From: Pseudoxanthomonas jiangsuensis
GTDB lineage: Bacteria > Pseudomonadota > Gammaproteobacteria > Xanthomonadales > Xanthomonadaceae
Assembly: GCF_010093185.1 (NCBI RefSeq)
Contig: NZ_PDWL01000006.1
Span: 96,969-160,968, forward strand
DNA length: 64,000 nt
Reading direction: 5' to 3'
A program made the translations under genes and the position numbers. Positions 18,931 to 29,040 of this stretch are shown piece by piece (position 1 is the first letter of the stretch; every line of letters begins with the position of its first letter). The notes beneath the pieces were generated by a model. That model was not told where the DNA came from. It saw only the letters and a list, made by a program, of their open reading frames with translations, and did no database searches.

Positions 18931-20625
18931 ATGTGTTCGATCTTCGGCATCTTCGGCCTGCAGCCGGGCGATGACCTGCCCGGCCTGCGCCGGCAGTCGC
19001 TGGACCTGTCGCAGAGGCAGCGCCACCGCGGCCCGGACTGGAGCGGCGTGTACGTCGACGACGGCGCGATCCTGGTCCACGAGCGCCTGGCCATCGTCGA
19101 TCCGGCCGGCGGCTCCCAGCCCCTGCTGTCGCAGGACGGCCGCCTGGCGCTGGCGGTCAACGGCGAGATCTACAACCACAAGCCGCTCAAGGGCGAGCTG
19201 AAGCAGGCCTACGCGTTCCAGACCGAATCGGACTGCGAGGTGATCAACGCCCTGTACCTGGAAGACGAGCCGGCCTCGTTCCTCAACCGGCTCAACGGCA
19301 TCTTCGCCTTCGCCCTGTGGGACAAGGCCAAGGGCCGGGCGATCATCGCCCGCGATCCGATCGGCGTGGTGCCTTTGTACTGGGGCCACGACAAGGAAGG
19401 CCGCCTGCGGGTGGCCTCGGAAATGAAGCCGCTGGTGGACGAGTGCGCGGACGTGGCCCAGTTCCCGCCCGGCCACTGGTACGACACCGCCACCGGCGAG
19501 CTGACGAAGTACTACGAGCGGCCGTGGCGCGACTACGCCGCGGTGGAAGGCGTGGAGGTCTCGCCGACCGAGCTGCGCGAGGCCTTCGAGGCCGCCGTCC
19601 ATCGCCAGCTGATGACCGACGTGCCCTACGGCGTTTTGCTGTCCGGCGGCCTGGATTCCTCGCTGGTGGCCGCGGTGGCCGCGCGTTATGCCCGCCACCG
19701 GATCGAGGACGGCGACAAGTCCGAGGCCTGGTGGCCGCGCCTGCATTCGTTCGCCATCGGCCTCAAGGGTTCGCCCGACCTGGCCGCGGCCGAGGTCGCC
19801 GCGCAGGCCCTGGGCACCGTCCACCACGGCTTCGAATACACCTTCGAGGAAGGCCTGGACGCGCTGCCCGAGGTGATCCGCCACATCGAGACCTACGACG
19901 TCACCACCATCCGCGCCTCCACCCCGATGTTCCTGCTGGCGCGCCGGATCAAGGCGATGGGGGTGAAGATGGTGCTCAGCGGCGAGGGCAGCGACGAGGT
20001 GTTCGGCGGTTATCTCTATTTCCACAAGGCGCCGAACGCGCGCGAGTTCCACGAGGAGTTGATCCGCAAGCTCGACGCGCTCAACAACTTCGACTGCCTG
20101 CGCGCCAACAAGTCGATGATGGCCTGGGGCGTGGAGCCGCGGGTGCCGTTCCTGGACCGCGAGTTCCTGGACGTGGCCATGCGCATGGATGCCAGCCACA
20201 AGATGGTGCACAAGGGCCAGGCCGGCCCGCAGAGGATGGAGAAGGGCGTGCTGCGCCAGGCCTTCGACGGCTACCTGCCCGAGCAGATCCTGTGGCGGCA
20301 GAAGGAGCAGTTCAGCGACGGCGTCGGCTACGGCTGGATCGACGGGCTGAAGGCGCACGCCGAGGCGCAGGTGTCCGACCGCGAGCTGGCCGCGGCCGAC
20401 AAGCGCTTCCCGGTCAATCCGCCGCAGACCAAGGAAGCCTATTTCTACCGTTCGGTGTTCGAGCGCTTCTACCCGACGCCCGCTGCAGCCGAGACCGTGC
20501 CGGGCGGCAAGTCGATCGCCTGCTCCTCGCCGGCGGCGATCGCCTGGGACGCCAGCTTCGCCAAGATGGCCGACCCGTCCGGCCGCGCTGTGGCGGGCGT
20601 GCACGAGCAGGCCCTGGCCGGCTGA
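18931..20625 (+). CDS. asnB: Asparagine synthetase B (glutamine-hydrolysing)
   Basis: Makes asparagine from aspartate, ATP and glutamine. The 564-residue product starts MCSIFGIFG, so Cys2 is the glutaminase nucleophile. The N-terminal amidotransferase domain (to about 200) contains RHRGPDWSG and LAVNGEIYNH. The synthetase domain has the PP-loop SGGLDSSL (about 237-244), then SGEGSDEVFGGY. AGGAG lies seven bases before the ATG. Expression is probably controlled by the Asn-rich leader and attenuator upstream. It is similar in length to E. coli AsnB (about 554). Confidence 0.97.
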   Translation: MCSIFGIFGLQPGDDLPGLRRQSLDLSQRQRHRGPDWSGVYVDDGAILVHERLAIVDPAGGSQPLLSQDGRLALAVNGEIYNHKPLKGELKQAYAFQTESDCEVINALYLEDEPASFLNRLNGIFAFALWDKAKGRAIIARDPIGVVPLYWGHDKEGRLRVASEMKPLVDECADVAQFPPGHWYDTATGELTKYYERPWRDYAAVEGVEVSPTELREAFEAAVHRQLMTDVPYGVLLSGGLDSSLVAAVAARYARHRIEDGDKSEAWWPRLHSFAIGLKGSPDLAAAEVAAQALGTVHHGFEYTFEEGLDALPEVIRHIETYDVTTIRASTPMFLLARRIKAMGVKMVLSGEGSDEVFGGYLYFHKAPNAREFHEELIRKLDALNNFDCLRANKSMMAWGVEPRVPFLDREFLDVAMRMDASHKMVHKGQAGPQRMEKGVLRQAFDGYLPEQILWRQKEQFSDGVGYGWIDGLKAHAEAQVSDRELAAADKRFPVNPPQTKEAYFYRSVFERFYPTPAAAETVPGGKSIACSSPAAIAWDASFAKMADPSGRAVAGVHEQALAG

Positions 20626-20676
20626 GCGGCACGCGCCTGCAGCCGCGTCGCCGTGGCTGCAGGCGCTGACCCCCTT

Positions 20677-20805
20677 GTAGGAGCCGGGAGACCGGACATC
20701 CGTCCGTGGAGAAGCGCCGGCGACCGTGGAGGCGGACGCCTCAATGGCAGCCGGTTTCACGCAGACGCATTCGCCATGGCGGTCGCCGGCAAGACCGGCT
20801 CCTAC
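20677..20805. repeat. GTAG-headed REP pair (copy 1)
   Basis: An inverted pair of GTAG-headed palindromes (GTAGGAGCCGG at the left, CCGGCTCCTAC at the right) flanks a core shared with the element at 52491-52595. The left palindrome has an insertion of about 25 bases relative to the other copy. It lies between convergent asnB and the acylase gene. The GTAG head matches Stenotrophomonas SMAG-type REPs. Confidence 0.8.
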
Positions 20806-20815
20806 AGGGGGACGG

Positions 20816-23170
20816 TCAACGGGACGTCGAAGGCTCCGGCGCCAGCCGCAGCGTATGCCGCGCCGGTCCCGGCAGGAACGGCGTCGGCCGGCCAGCGACC
20901 CAGTCCTCGTGGCCGGCGCCCCAGAACGGCGACAGCAGGTGCCCGCTCTGGCCGCCGGGCATGTGCACGATGCCGTCGGCCTCGTGGCCGGGCGCGACCA
21001 CCATGCGCTCGGAGGCGCCGAAGGACGGGCCCTGTACCCGCGGCATGTGGCTGTCGCCCGGCAGGGGATCGGCCGGCATGCACAGCCAGCGCCGGGCGAT
21101 CGCCGGCAGCGCGGCCGCCAGCGGGTGGCAGATCGCGGCGGTGTTGCGTTCGCCCCAGGTGCGTTCTTCCAGCGCAGGGCCCTGCGCGGCCAGGTCCTTT
21201 TCCAGGGCGCGCGCGGCATCGGCCAGCAGCGCGTCCCAGCTGGCGTGGCCGGGCGGCAGCAGGTGCGGCGGGCGTTGCTCGACCAGCGGCCACAGCACGC
21301 CTTCCAGCTGCGGCAGGTAGGGTTCGACGAAGTCGTCGCCGAGCGCTTCGCGGGCCGGGGCCAGCAGGCCGGCCTGGACCCGCTCCAGCACCATCCCGCG
21401 GAAGCCGCGCGCGATCCGGTAGCTGGCCGAGTCGACCGAGGCGCGGCCGTCCCAGTGCCGGCTGGCGGCTTCCAGGCGGCGCAGGGCCGGGTCGTCCTGG
21501 CCCTCCGCGGTGGCGCGCAGCAGCTGCCACCAGCGCTGCAGGAACAGCGCGCGGTCATCGAGCTGGATCGCGAGCAAGGCCCGCTCGTCGAAGCGCGTTC
21601 CCGCGCGCAGGCCGTCGCGGATCTGTCCGGCGCGCGCACCCAGGTCGTAGCCGCCGTCGCCCAGGCGCTGCAGCTGCGCGCCGCCGGCCACGCGCGCATT
21701 GGCGGTCCACAGGCGGCCGTCGGCGGGATCGAGCAGGGCCGGATGGCCGGCCTGGACCGCCGGCCACGGCGGGCACGAAGGCGTGGCCGCGGCCTCCACG
21801 CCTTCGGCGCAGCCCGGGGCGCGATCCGGCAGGGTGCCGAGGATGCGCCAGGCGATGCGGCCCTGGCGGTCGGCCAGCAGCAGGTTCTGCGCCGGCAGGC
21901 CGGCGCGGTCGGCGAAGCGGTTGGCCTCGTCCAGGTCGTGGGCGCGGGCGAACTCCTTCAGGCCCAGGTTGAGCGAGCCGGGCAGGTGCGCGACCCAGCG
22001 CAGGGCCAGGTGGCGGCCGTTGGCGGTGTCGTGCAGCACCGGGCCCCAGTCGCTCTCGCGCACTTCCAGGGTCTGCGCGGGTGCACCGGCGACCTCGATC
22101 GTCTCGCGCACGGTGCGCAGGGGCGCGTCGGCCGGCAAAAGGGCCCAGTCGGCGGTGTCGGCATAGGCATTCGTGAAGCCCCAGGCGACGTGGCCGTTGC
22201 TGCCGGCGATCACCGCCGGCAGCCCGGGCAGGGTGAAGCCGGTGACGTCGACCCGGCCGCCGGGTGCGCGCGGGTCCGGGTAGCGCAGGCGGGCGCGGAA
22301 CCAGATGCCGGGCGCGCGCAGGCCCAGGTGCATGTCGTCGGCCAGGATCGCGCGGCCGTCCGCGGTCAGGCTGCCGGCGACGGCGAAGTTGTTGCTGCCC
22401 GGCACGCCGTCGGCGGGATCGGGCGCGTCCGCGTCCTTCGGGGCCGGCGCGGAGGCAAGCCCACGCAGGTCGAGGGCGTCGGCGCCCGGCAGCACCGCAT
22501 CGCCCAGGGCCTGGCCTTCCAGCGGCGCATCCCAGCTGCTGCCGGCATGGGCCAGCAAGGCGTACAAGGGCGCCGGCACCGCCCCGCGGATGCGCAGCAT
22601 CGCCAGCTCGGTGCGGTTGCCGGAGTCCTGCAGGTCGAAGTACATCGCGTGTCCGGCCAGGCCCGAGTCGGCGGCCTGCCATGGCTGCGGCGCCTGCCGC
22701 AGCAGCAGGTAGGGCCAGGGCCGGGTGCGCAGGGCGCCGAGCCCGGCGTTGACGCCCGCCACGTAGGCCTGCATCTGCGGCGCGTCGGCGCCCAGGGTCT
22801 CGGCCAGGCGGCCTTCGATCCGCGCGCGCAGTCGGTGGACGCGGCGCTCGCGGTCCAGCGGCAGCGCGATCGCGCCGAACAGCGCCGACAGTTCGCCGGC
22901 GGCGCTGCGCCGCATCAGGTCCATCTCGAAATAGCGTTCCTGCGCATGGACGTAGCCCAGGGCGCGCAGCGCGTCGTCCTGGCTGGACGCGTCGATGGTG
23001 ACCACGCCGAGGGCGTCGCGCTGGATCGAGACCGGCGCAGCCAGGCCGGGCAGGGCCTGTTCGCCGTCGAGCACGGGCAGGCTGCCGCGCAGCAACCACC
23101 AGGCGGCCAGCGCGGACAGCAGGACGATCGCCAGCAGCGCGAGCAGGACGCGCCGGGTCCACTTGAGCAT
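20816..23170 (-). CDS. Penicillin acylase-family N-terminal nucleophile hydrolase
   Basis: A 784-residue amidase of the penicillin G acylase family, exported or membrane-anchored by an N-terminal hydrophobic segment (about residues 8-28). It should mature by self-cleavage before Ser259 in the motif VPGSNNFAVAG, which would be the N-terminal nucleophile of the beta chain. The oxyanion-side NGHVAWGFTNAYAD motif and a later ERTWGERNTAAICHPL segment support the family. The natural substrate is unknown; family members hydrolyse acyl-homoserine lactones or beta-lactam side chains. It is a single gene, convergent with asnB, with REP elements between. Confidence 0.9.
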   Translation of the reverse strand: MLKWTRRVLLALLAIVLLSALAAWWLLRGSLPVLDGEQALPGLAAPVSIQRDALGVVTIDASSQDDALRALGYVHAQERYFEMDLMRRSAAGELSALFGAIALPLDRERRVHRLRARIEGRLAETLGADAPQMQAYVAGVNAGLGALRTRPWPYLLLRQAPQPWQAADSGLAGHAMYFDLQDSGNRTELAMLRIRGAVPAPLYALLAHAGSSWDAPLEGQALGDAVLPGADALDLRGLASAPAPKDADAPDPADGVPGSNNFAVAGSLTADGRAILADDMHLGLRAPGIWFRARLRYPDPRAPGGRVDVTGFTLPGLPAVIAGSNGHVAWGFTNAYADTADWALLPADAPLRTVRETIEVAGAPAQTLEVRESDWGPVLHDTANGRHLALRWVAHLPGSLNLGLKEFARAHDLDEANRFADRAGLPAQNLLLADRQGRIAWRILGTLPDRAPGCAEGVEAAATPSCPPWPAVQAGHPALLDPADGRLWTANARVAGGAQLQRLGDGGYDLGARAGQIRDGLRAGTRFDERALLAIQLDDRALFLQRWWQLLRATAEGQDDPALRRLEAASRHWDGRASVDSASYRIARGFRGMVLERVQAGLLAPAREALGDDFVEPYLPQLEGVLWPLVEQRPPHLLPPGHASWDALLADAARALEKDLAAQGPALEERTWGERNTAAICHPLAAALPAIARRWLCMPADPLPGDSHMPRVQGPSFGASERMVVAPGHEADGIVHMPGGQSGHLLSPFWGAGHEDWVAGRPTPFLPGPARHTLRLAPEPSTSR

Positions 23171-23362
23171 GGCCGTTCCCCCGGAAGGACCGGCTCATTC
23201 TAGGCGGCGACCGTGGCGGGACGGTGGCGGCGACGGGTAAGGCGGGCGGGTAAGGCCGGGCCGGGGTCAGGATGCGGCCGCGATTGCGACTGATTCCGAT
23301 TGAAACACCCTGCCCGCGGCTGCGGCACACTGCGCCCGTTTCCTGTTCCCGGAGTTCCCCGC

Positions 23363-23854
23363 ATGAAAGGCCACCCTGACGTCATCGACTGCCTGAAGGA
23401 GCTGCTGCGCGGCGAGCTGGCCGCGCGCGACCAGTATTTCCTGCACTCGCGCCGCTACGAGGACCAGGGCCTGAAGGCGCTGTACGAGCGCATCAGCCAC
23501 GAGATGCAGGAAGAGACCGAGCACGCCGACGCGATCCTGCGCCGGATCCTGTTCCTGGAAGGCGACCCGGACATGCGCCCGCACGCCTTCGTCCCCGGCA
23601 GGACGGTGGTGGAGATGCTCGAGGCCGACCTGCAGATCGAGTACCAGGTCCGCGCCAACCTCGCCGCGGGGATGAAGCTGTGCGAGGAGAAGCAGGACTA
23701 CGTCAGCCGCGACATGCTGCTGGCCCAGCTCAAGGACACCGAGGAAGACCATGCCTGGTGGCTGGAGCAGCAGCTGGGCCTGATCAAGCGGATCGGCCTG
23801 GAGAACTATCAGCTGTCCAAGATCGCCGGCGTCGGCGGCCCGGCGCACGGCTGA
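23363..23854 (+). CDS. bfr: Bacterioferritin-like protein lacking the haem methionine
   Basis: Iron-storage ferritin of 163 residues, starting [30 protein letters not shown]. Ferroxidase ligands corresponding to E. coli Glu18, Glu51, His54, Glu94, Glu127 and His130 are all present. The position of the haem-ligating Met52 is Thr: [11 protein letters not shown] aligned with HESIDEMKHAD. It should therefore oxidise and store iron but not bind haem between like subunits, as seen in some paired Bfr systems. The ATG has GGAG upstream. It is convergent with tpm, with only 9 bases between. No bfd gene is near. Confidence 0.93.
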   Translation: MKGHPDVIDCLKELLRGELAARDQYFLHSRRYEDQGLKALYERISHEMQEETEHADAILRRILFLEGDPDMRPHAFVPGRTVVEMLEADLQIEYQVRANLAAGMKLCEEKQDYVSRDMLLAQLKDTEEDHAWWLEQQLGLIKRIGLENYQLSKIAGVGGPAHG

Positions 23855-23863
23855 GGCCGGCTC

Positions 23864-24520
23864 CTACCGCCGCGTCAGGCGATAGACCGCGGTGGACAGC
23901 GCGGTCACGCCCTCATCGCGGAAGCGCGGCTCCTGGTCGAGGATGTCGCGCCGTTCCCGCAGATCCACGTCCCAGCCCGGGGCGAACAGCCGCCGCACCT
24001 CGGCCTCGTCCACCGAGAACGGCGGCCCGTCCTTCTCGGCCTGCGGGTACTCCAGGGTGATCAGCAGGCCGCGGCTGCCGGCCGGCAGGCGGCCGTAGAC
24101 CTCGGCCACGTAGCGCGCGCGCATCGGCGGCGGCAGGGCGATGATCGCGGCGCGGTCGTAGACCGCGGCGACCGTGCCGAGCAGGCCGGCGGACAGGGCG
24201 AACACGTCGCCGCGCACCAGGTCGAGCGGGCCGGCGCGGTGGTGGATGCCGTCGGCGTCGGTGGAGACCTCGGGCGCCAGGCCGGCTTCGGCGAAGAACG
24301 CGTCCACCGCCAGCGGCGACAGCTCGCAGCCGAGCACTTCGTGCCCCTGCGCGGCCAGCCAGTGCATGTCCAGGGTCTTGCCGGCCAGCGGCACGAACAC
24401 CCGGCTGTCGGCGGCCAGGCCCAGCGCCGGCCAGTGCTTTTCCAGCAGCGGCATGACCTTGTCCTGGTGGAAGGCGGTCCTGCCTTCGTTCCAGCGCTGC
24501 AACCAGAAATCCGCGTCCAT
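23864..24520 (-). CDS. tpm: Thiopurine S-methyltransferase
   Basis: SAM-dependent methyltransferase of 218 residues, the usual bacterial Tpm length. The start MDADFWLQRWNEGRTAFHQDKVMPLL is highly typical. The SAM-binding region has VFVPLAGKTLDMHWLAAQGHEVLGCELS, followed by AVYDRAAIIALPP. Bacterial members methylate thiopurines and tellurite/selenite species; the natural substrate is uncertain. GGAG precedes the ATG. The gene lies between bfr and parC and reads in the same direction as parC, 26 bases after it. Confidence 0.95.
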   Translation of the reverse strand: MDADFWLQRWNEGRTAFHQDKVMPLLEKHWPALGLAADSRVFVPLAGKTLDMHWLAAQGHEVLGCELSPLAVDAFFAEAGLAPEVSTDADGIHHRAGPLDLVRGDVFALSAGLLGTVAAVYDRAAIIALPPPMRARYVAEVYGRLPAGSRGLLITLEYPQAEKDGPPFSVDEAEVRRLFAPGWDVDLRERRDILDQEPRFRDEGVTALSTAVYRLTRR

Positions 24521-24546
24521 CTTCCGCTCCGGTGCCGTGATCCGCC

Positions 24547-26793
24547 TTACTCGACCGCCAGCCCGTCCACCTTCTGCCAGCCGCGCGGCAGCAGCCCGCC
24601 GCGGGTGGCGCGCGCACCGAGGTAGGCGTCCAGTTCCTTGAACGAGAGGGTCATGGTGCGCTGGCCACTGCGCACCTGCAGGCTCTGCCCGGGCGCGACC
24701 GCGGCCACCGCGACCACCCGCTCGGTCGCCAGCTTGGCCTTGGGGATGTCGATCAGCTTGTTGCCCTTGCCCTTGTCCAGCTCGGGCAGCTCGGCGGCCG
24801 GGATCGCCAGCAGGTGCCCGGCGCTGGTCACCGCCACGATCCGGTCGGTCTCCACGCCGGCCACGGCCGCCGGCTGCAGCACCGCCGCGTTCGGGGTCAG
24901 GTTGAGCAGCGCCTTGCCGGCCTTGTTGCGGCCGGTGAGGTTCTCGAAGCGGGTGACGAAGCCGTAGCCGTGCGAGGACGCCAGCACGAAGCGGGCCTCG
25001 TTCTCGCCGCTGGCCATGGCCTGGAAGGCGGCGCCGGCGGCCGGCGAGAAGCGCCCGGTCAGCGGCTCCCCGTTGCCGCGCGCCGAGGGCAGGCTGTGCG
25101 CGGCGGTGGAATAGCTGCGGCCCTGCGAGTCGAGGAAGGCCACCTGCCAGGTGCTGCGCGCGCGCACCGCCGCCAGCAGGCCGTCGCCTTCGCGGTAGGA
25201 CAGGCCGGCCGCGTCCACGTCGTGGCCCTTGGCCGCGCGGATCCAGCCCTTCTCCGACAGGACCACGGTCACCGGCTCGGACGGCACCAGCTCGGTCTCG
25301 TCGATCGCCTGGGCGGCGCCGCGCTGGACCAGCGGCGAGCGGCGCTCGTCGCCGAACTTTTTCGCATCGGCCAGCAGCTCGTCCTTGACCAGCTTCTTCA
25401 GCCTGGCCGCGCTGCCGAGGATGGCGACGATCCGCTCCAGTTCCCTGGCCAGCTCGTCCTGCTCGCCGCGGATCTTCATCTCCTCCAGGCGCGCCAGCTG
25501 CTTCAGCCGGGTCTCGAGGATGTAGTCGGCCTGATCCTCGGACAGCTCGAAGCGCGCGATCAGCGCCGCCTTCGGCTCGTCCTCGGTGCGGATGATCCGG
25601 ATCACCTCGTCCAGGTTGAGGAAGGCCACCAGCAGGCCTTCCAGCAGGTGCAGGCGGCGCTCGACCTTCTCCTGGCGGTGCTTCAGCCGGCGGGCGACGG
25701 TGTCGGTGCGGAACCTCAGCCACTCCTCCAGCAGGGTGCGCAGGTTCTTGACCGCCGGCTTGCCGTCCAGGCCGATCACGTTGAGGTTGACCCGGTAGCT
25801 GCGCTCCAGGTCGGTGGTGGCGAACAGGTGGCCCATCAGCTGTTCGGCGTCCACCCGGTTGGAGCGCGGCACCAGCACCACCCGCACCGGGTTGGCGTGG
25901 TCGGACTCGTCGCGGATGTCCTCCAGCCACGGCAGCTTCTTGGCGCGCATCTGCGCGGCGATCTGCTCGATCACCTTGGACGGGGAGACCTGGTAGGGCA
26001 GGGCGGTGACCACGAAGTTGCCGCTGGCCTCCTTGGTCCAGGTGGCGCGGGCGCGGACGCTGCCCTGGCCGGTCTCGTACAGCGTGCGCAGGTCGGCGGC
26101 CGGGGTGATGATCTCGGCGGCGGTCGGGTAGTCCGGGCCGCGCACGTGCTCGCACAGGTCGGCGACGCTGGCCTCCGGGTCGTCGAGCAGGCGCACGCAG
26201 GCGCTGACGACCTCGTTGAGGTTGTGCGGCGGCACGTCGGTGGCCATGCCCACCGCGATGCCGGTGGTGCCGTTGAGCAAAAGGTGCGGCAGCCGCGCCG
26301 GCATCCAGCTCGGCTCGTCCAGGGTGCCGTCGAAGTTCGGGGTCCAGTCCACCGTGCCCTGGCCCAGCTCGCCCAGCAGGACCTCGGCGATCGGGGTGAG
26401 CTTGGACTCGGTGTAGCGCATGGCCGCGAACGACTTGGGGTCGTCGGTCGAGCCGAAGTTGCCCTGGCCCTCGATCAGCGGGTAGCGGTAGGAGAACGGC
26501 TGGGCCATCAGCACCAGCGCCTCGTAGCAGGCCGAGTCGCCGTGCGGGTGGTACTTGCCGATCACGTCGCCGACGGTGCGCGCGGATTTCTTCGGCTTGG
26601 CCGCCGCGTTCAGGCCCAGCTCGCTCATCGAGTAGACGATGCGCCTCTGCACCGGCTTGAGCCCGTCGCCGATGAACGGCAGGGCGCGGTCCAGCACCAC
26701 GTACATCGAATAGTCCAGATAGGCGCGCTCGGCGTACTCGCGCAGGGGGATCTGTTCGAAGCCGTGGAAGGTGGGGCGGATGGTTTCGGTCAT
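24547..26793 (-). CDS. parC: DNA topoisomerase IV subunit A
   Basis: Breakage-reunion subunit of topoisomerase IV, needed for chromosome decatenation. The 748-residue product has the active-site Tyr127 in [11 protein letters not shown]. The quinolone-resistance region reads [11 protein letters not shown] with Ser87 and Glu91, the quinolone-sensitive residues. The C-terminal half contains the beta-pinwheel repeats. The parE partner is not adjacent. The start at 26793 gives [22 protein letters not shown], as in relatives. Confidence 0.97.
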   Translation of the reverse strand: MTETIRPTFHGFEQIPLREYAERAYLDYSMYVVLDRALPFIGDGLKPVQRRIVYSMSELGLNAAAKPKKSARTVGDVIGKYHPHGDSACYEALVLMAQPFSYRYPLIEGQGNFGSTDDPKSFAAMRYTESKLTPIAEVLLGELGQGTVDWTPNFDGTLDEPSWMPARLPHLLLNGTTGIAVGMATDVPPHNLNEVVSACVRLLDDPEASVADLCEHVRGPDYPTAAEIITPAADLRTLYETGQGSVRARATWTKEASGNFVVTALPYQVSPSKVIEQIAAQMRAKKLPWLEDIRDESDHANPVRVVLVPRSNRVDAEQLMGHLFATTDLERSYRVNLNVIGLDGKPAVKNLRTLLEEWLRFRTDTVARRLKHRQEKVERRLHLLEGLLVAFLNLDEVIRIIRTEDEPKAALIARFELSEDQADYILETRLKQLARLEEMKIRGEQDELARELERIVAILGSAARLKKLVKDELLADAKKFGDERRSPLVQRGAAQAIDETELVPSEPVTVVLSEKGWIRAAKGHDVDAAGLSYREGDGLLAAVRARSTWQVAFLDSQGRSYSTAAHSLPSARGNGEPLTGRFSPAAGAAFQAMASGENEARFVLASSHGYGFVTRFENLTGRNKAGKALLNLTPNAAVLQPAAVAGVETDRIVAVTSAGHLLAIPAAELPELDKGKGNKLIDIPKAKLATERVVAVAAVAPGQSLQVRSGQRTMTLSFKELDAYLGARATRGGLLPRGWQKVDGLAVE

Positions 26794-26856
26794 CGTGGCG
26801 GAACTGCGGGACAGGCCGGCGATTCTACCCGTCCGGGCCGCGGCGCTGTTCCGGGT

Positions 26857-28677
26857 TCAGCCGCCCAGGGCCGGCCACAGCGGCCCGCCCAGCCACAGCC
26901 AGCGCGCCATCCAGGCCGTGGCCAGGGCGATCGCGGCGGTCAGCGGCACGCCCACCCGCAGGAAGTCGCCGAAGGTGTACTGGCCGGGATTGAGGATCAG
27001 CAGGTTGCCGTGGTGGCCGATCGGGGTCAGGAATGAGGCCACCGCGCCCATCGCGGTGCAGACCACGAACGGCGTCGGCGAAAGCTCCAGGCCTTGGGCC
27101 ACGGCCAGGGCGATCGGGGCCAGCAGCACGGTGGTGGCCGCGTCCGACAGGATCTGGGTCAGCAGGGCGGCCACGCCGAACATCACCAGCAGAAGCACGA
27201 ACACTGGCCAGTGCGCGGCGTGGGCCATCAGCAGGTCGGCGACCAGCCGGGCGGTGCCGCTCTGTTCCATGGCGATGCCCAGCGGAATGACGCCGGCGAT
27301 CATCACGAAGATGCGCACGTCGATCTGCTGGTAGGCCTGTTCGATCGGCACGCAGCGGCACAGGACCATGGCCACCGCGCCGGCCAGGAACGCGATCTGC
27401 GGCGGCAGCAGTTCGGTGGCCGCTGCGGCGACGGTGGCGACCATGATCGCCAGCGCCAGGGGCGCGCGCCGGCGCGGCTTCTCCCGGCCCTGGAACGGCA
27501 TCAGCATCAGGAAGCCGTGATGCGCGGCCAGGGTCTCGAACTCCGGCTGCCGGCCCCACAGCACCAGCAGGTCGCCTTCCTCCAGGCGCATCTCCGACAG
27601 CTCGCCATGCAGCCAGCCCTCGCGCCGCCACAGCCCGACCACGACCACGCCCAGGGTGCGCAGGAAATCGATGTCGCTCACGCTGCGGCCGATGAATTCC
27701 GAGTGCGGGGCGACCACCGCCTGGACCAGCTGCTCCTCGCCCAGCAGCTCGGCCTGGCCGGCCTCGCGCGGCTTGTCGCCGTACTTGGCCACCGCGTGCA
27801 GGACAAGGCCGGGCTCGTCCTTGATCGAGGCGATCTCGTCGGGCGAGGCGCGCACCAGCAGCACGTCGCCGGCGGCCAGCGGGCTGTCCCCGGCCTGGCG
27901 CCGGCGGCGCATGCCGTGGCGCAGCCAGTCCACCACCTGCAGGCGCTCGGCGAAGGCCTGCTCGAACTCGCCGCGGGTGCGGCCGATCCAGGGCGAGTCG
28001 CGCTCCACCAGCAGCTCGGTGTAGTAGCGCTCCAGGCGCAGGTAGTCGGCCTGCTGGGCCTCGCCCTCGCGTTTGGGCAGCAGCCAGCGCCCGAGCAGCA
28101 TGTAGGCCGTGCCCAGGGCCACCAGCGCCGCGCCGATCGGGGTGATGGCGAAGATGTCCAGGCCTTCGCCGCCGGCGCGCTTGAGCAGGTCGCCGGCCAG
28201 CAGGAAGGCCGGGGCGCTGAACAGGGTCAGGGTGGTGCCGAGCGAGGCGGCCAGCGACATCGGCATCAGCAGCCGCGAGGCGGCCAGCTTCTGCTCGCGC
28301 GCCAGCCGCATCAGGATCGGCAGCATCATCGCCGTGACCATGACGTGGTGCGAGAACGCCGCCAGCGCGGCGGTGGCCGGCATCACCACCGCGATCGTGC
28401 GCCACTCGCTGCCGCCGGCCGCGCGGCCGATCGCCGCGCCCATGCGGTCGGTGATGCCGGTGGCCGACAGCCCGGCCGAGAGCACGAACACGGCGGCCAC
28501 GATGATCGCCGGCTCGCTGGAGAAGCCGGCCAGCGCCTGCCGCGCATCGAGGATCCCGGTGAACGTGAGGGTCAGCAGGGTGAGCATGGCCACCACGTCC
28601 ACCCGCATCCGGCCGCTGACGAACAGCGCCAGCGCGGTGGCGAGGATGGCGAGGAAGACGATCTGCTGCGGCTCCAT
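26857..28677 (-). CDS. SLC13/DASS-family permease with two RCK_C domains
   Basis: Inner-membrane transporter of 606 residues with ten or more hydrophobic helices in two blocks (residues 1 to about 190 and 390-606). Between them are two TrkA_C-type regulatory domains, ending LLVRASPDEI and LLVLWGRQPE. Such proteins are annotated as sodium-coupled sulfate, dicarboxylate or generic anion symporters. The substrate cannot be read from sequence. The ATG at 28677 was chosen over an upstream in-frame codon because it starts directly at the first membrane helix; no clear ribosome site precedes it. It is separated from parC by 63 bases. Confidence 0.88.
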   Translation of the reverse strand: MEPQQIVFLAILATALALFVSGRMRVDVVAMLTLLTLTFTGILDARQALAGFSSEPAIIVAAVFVLSAGLSATGITDRMGAAIGRAAGGSEWRTIAVVMPATAALAAFSHHVMVTAMMLPILMRLAREQKLAASRLLMPMSLAASLGTTLTLFSAPAFLLAGDLLKRAGGEGLDIFAITPIGAALVALGTAYMLLGRWLLPKREGEAQQADYLRLERYYTELLVERDSPWIGRTRGEFEQAFAERLQVVDWLRHGMRRRRQAGDSPLAAGDVLLVRASPDEIASIKDEPGLVLHAVAKYGDKPREAGQAELLGEEQLVQAVVAPHSEFIGRSVSDIDFLRTLGVVVVGLWRREGWLHGELSEMRLEEGDLLVLWGRQPEFETLAAHHGFLMLMPFQGREKPRRRAPLALAIMVATVAAAATELLPPQIAFLAGAVAMVLCRCVPIEQAYQQIDVRIFVMIAGVIPLGIAMEQSGTARLVADLLMAHAAHWPVFVLLLVMFGVAALLTQILSDAATTVLLAPIALAVAQGLELSPTPFVVCTAMGAVASFLTPIGHHGNLLILNPGQYTFGDFLRVGVPLTAAIALATAWMARWLWLGGPLWPALGG

Positions 28678-28778
28678 GGGCGGAGTGTGGCGTGGCCGGG
28701 AAGTGGGGTGGCCCGCGCATGCTAGCGGCAACGGCAACGTCTCCGCTGCAACGGCCGTGGCGATGCGGCGCCGGAAAC

Positions 28779-28808
28779 GAAGAACCCCGCCGGAGCGGGG
28801 TTCTTCGA
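28779..28808 (-). terminator. Terminator of tRNA-Leu
   Basis: A perfect 12-bp stem (28779-28790 with 28797-28808) with a six-base loop, 22 bases beyond the tRNA 3' end. On the minus strand it is followed by TTTCC, a short T-run. Confidence 0.75.
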
Positions 28809-28829
28809 GAGGCCTTGCGGCCTTGCATG

Positions 28830-28914
<85 letters not shown>

Positions 28915-28928
28915 AGGTGAGGCCGCGC

Positions 28929-28957
28929 ATTCTGGGGGAGCCCCGGAATCTTGTCAA
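28929..28957 (-). promoter_or_regulatory. tRNA-Leu promoter
   Basis: On the minus strand a perfect TTGACA (28952-28957) and CAGAAT (28929-28934) are 17 bases apart, about 15 bases before the tRNA 5' end. Confidence 0.8.
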
Positions 28958-29028
28958 CGCCCGCGCCGGAAATTTTCCGCGGGCGCCGCCGGCGGCCGCG
29001 TCGACATGGTGCCCATGGGGGTGGGGTG

Positions 29029-29034
29029 TAGGAT
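29029..29034 (+). promoter_or_regulatory. rnr -10 element, six bases before the ATG
   Basis: TAGGAT ends six bases ahead of the rnr ATG, the same geometry as at map and the asnB leader. No convincing -35 is seen: TCGACA lies 22 bases upstream. AGGA within the same element could also act as a Shine-Dalgarno sequence, so leaderless initiation is only one reading. Confidence 0.35.
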
Positions 29035-29040
29035 CGCGGC

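Noticed and set aside
15685..21699. A 2004-codon open frame on the minus strand
   Set aside because: It runs through dapE, the UbiB-like gene, asnB and the acylase gene in wrong frames, with no domain recognisable. It is a GC-rich shadow.
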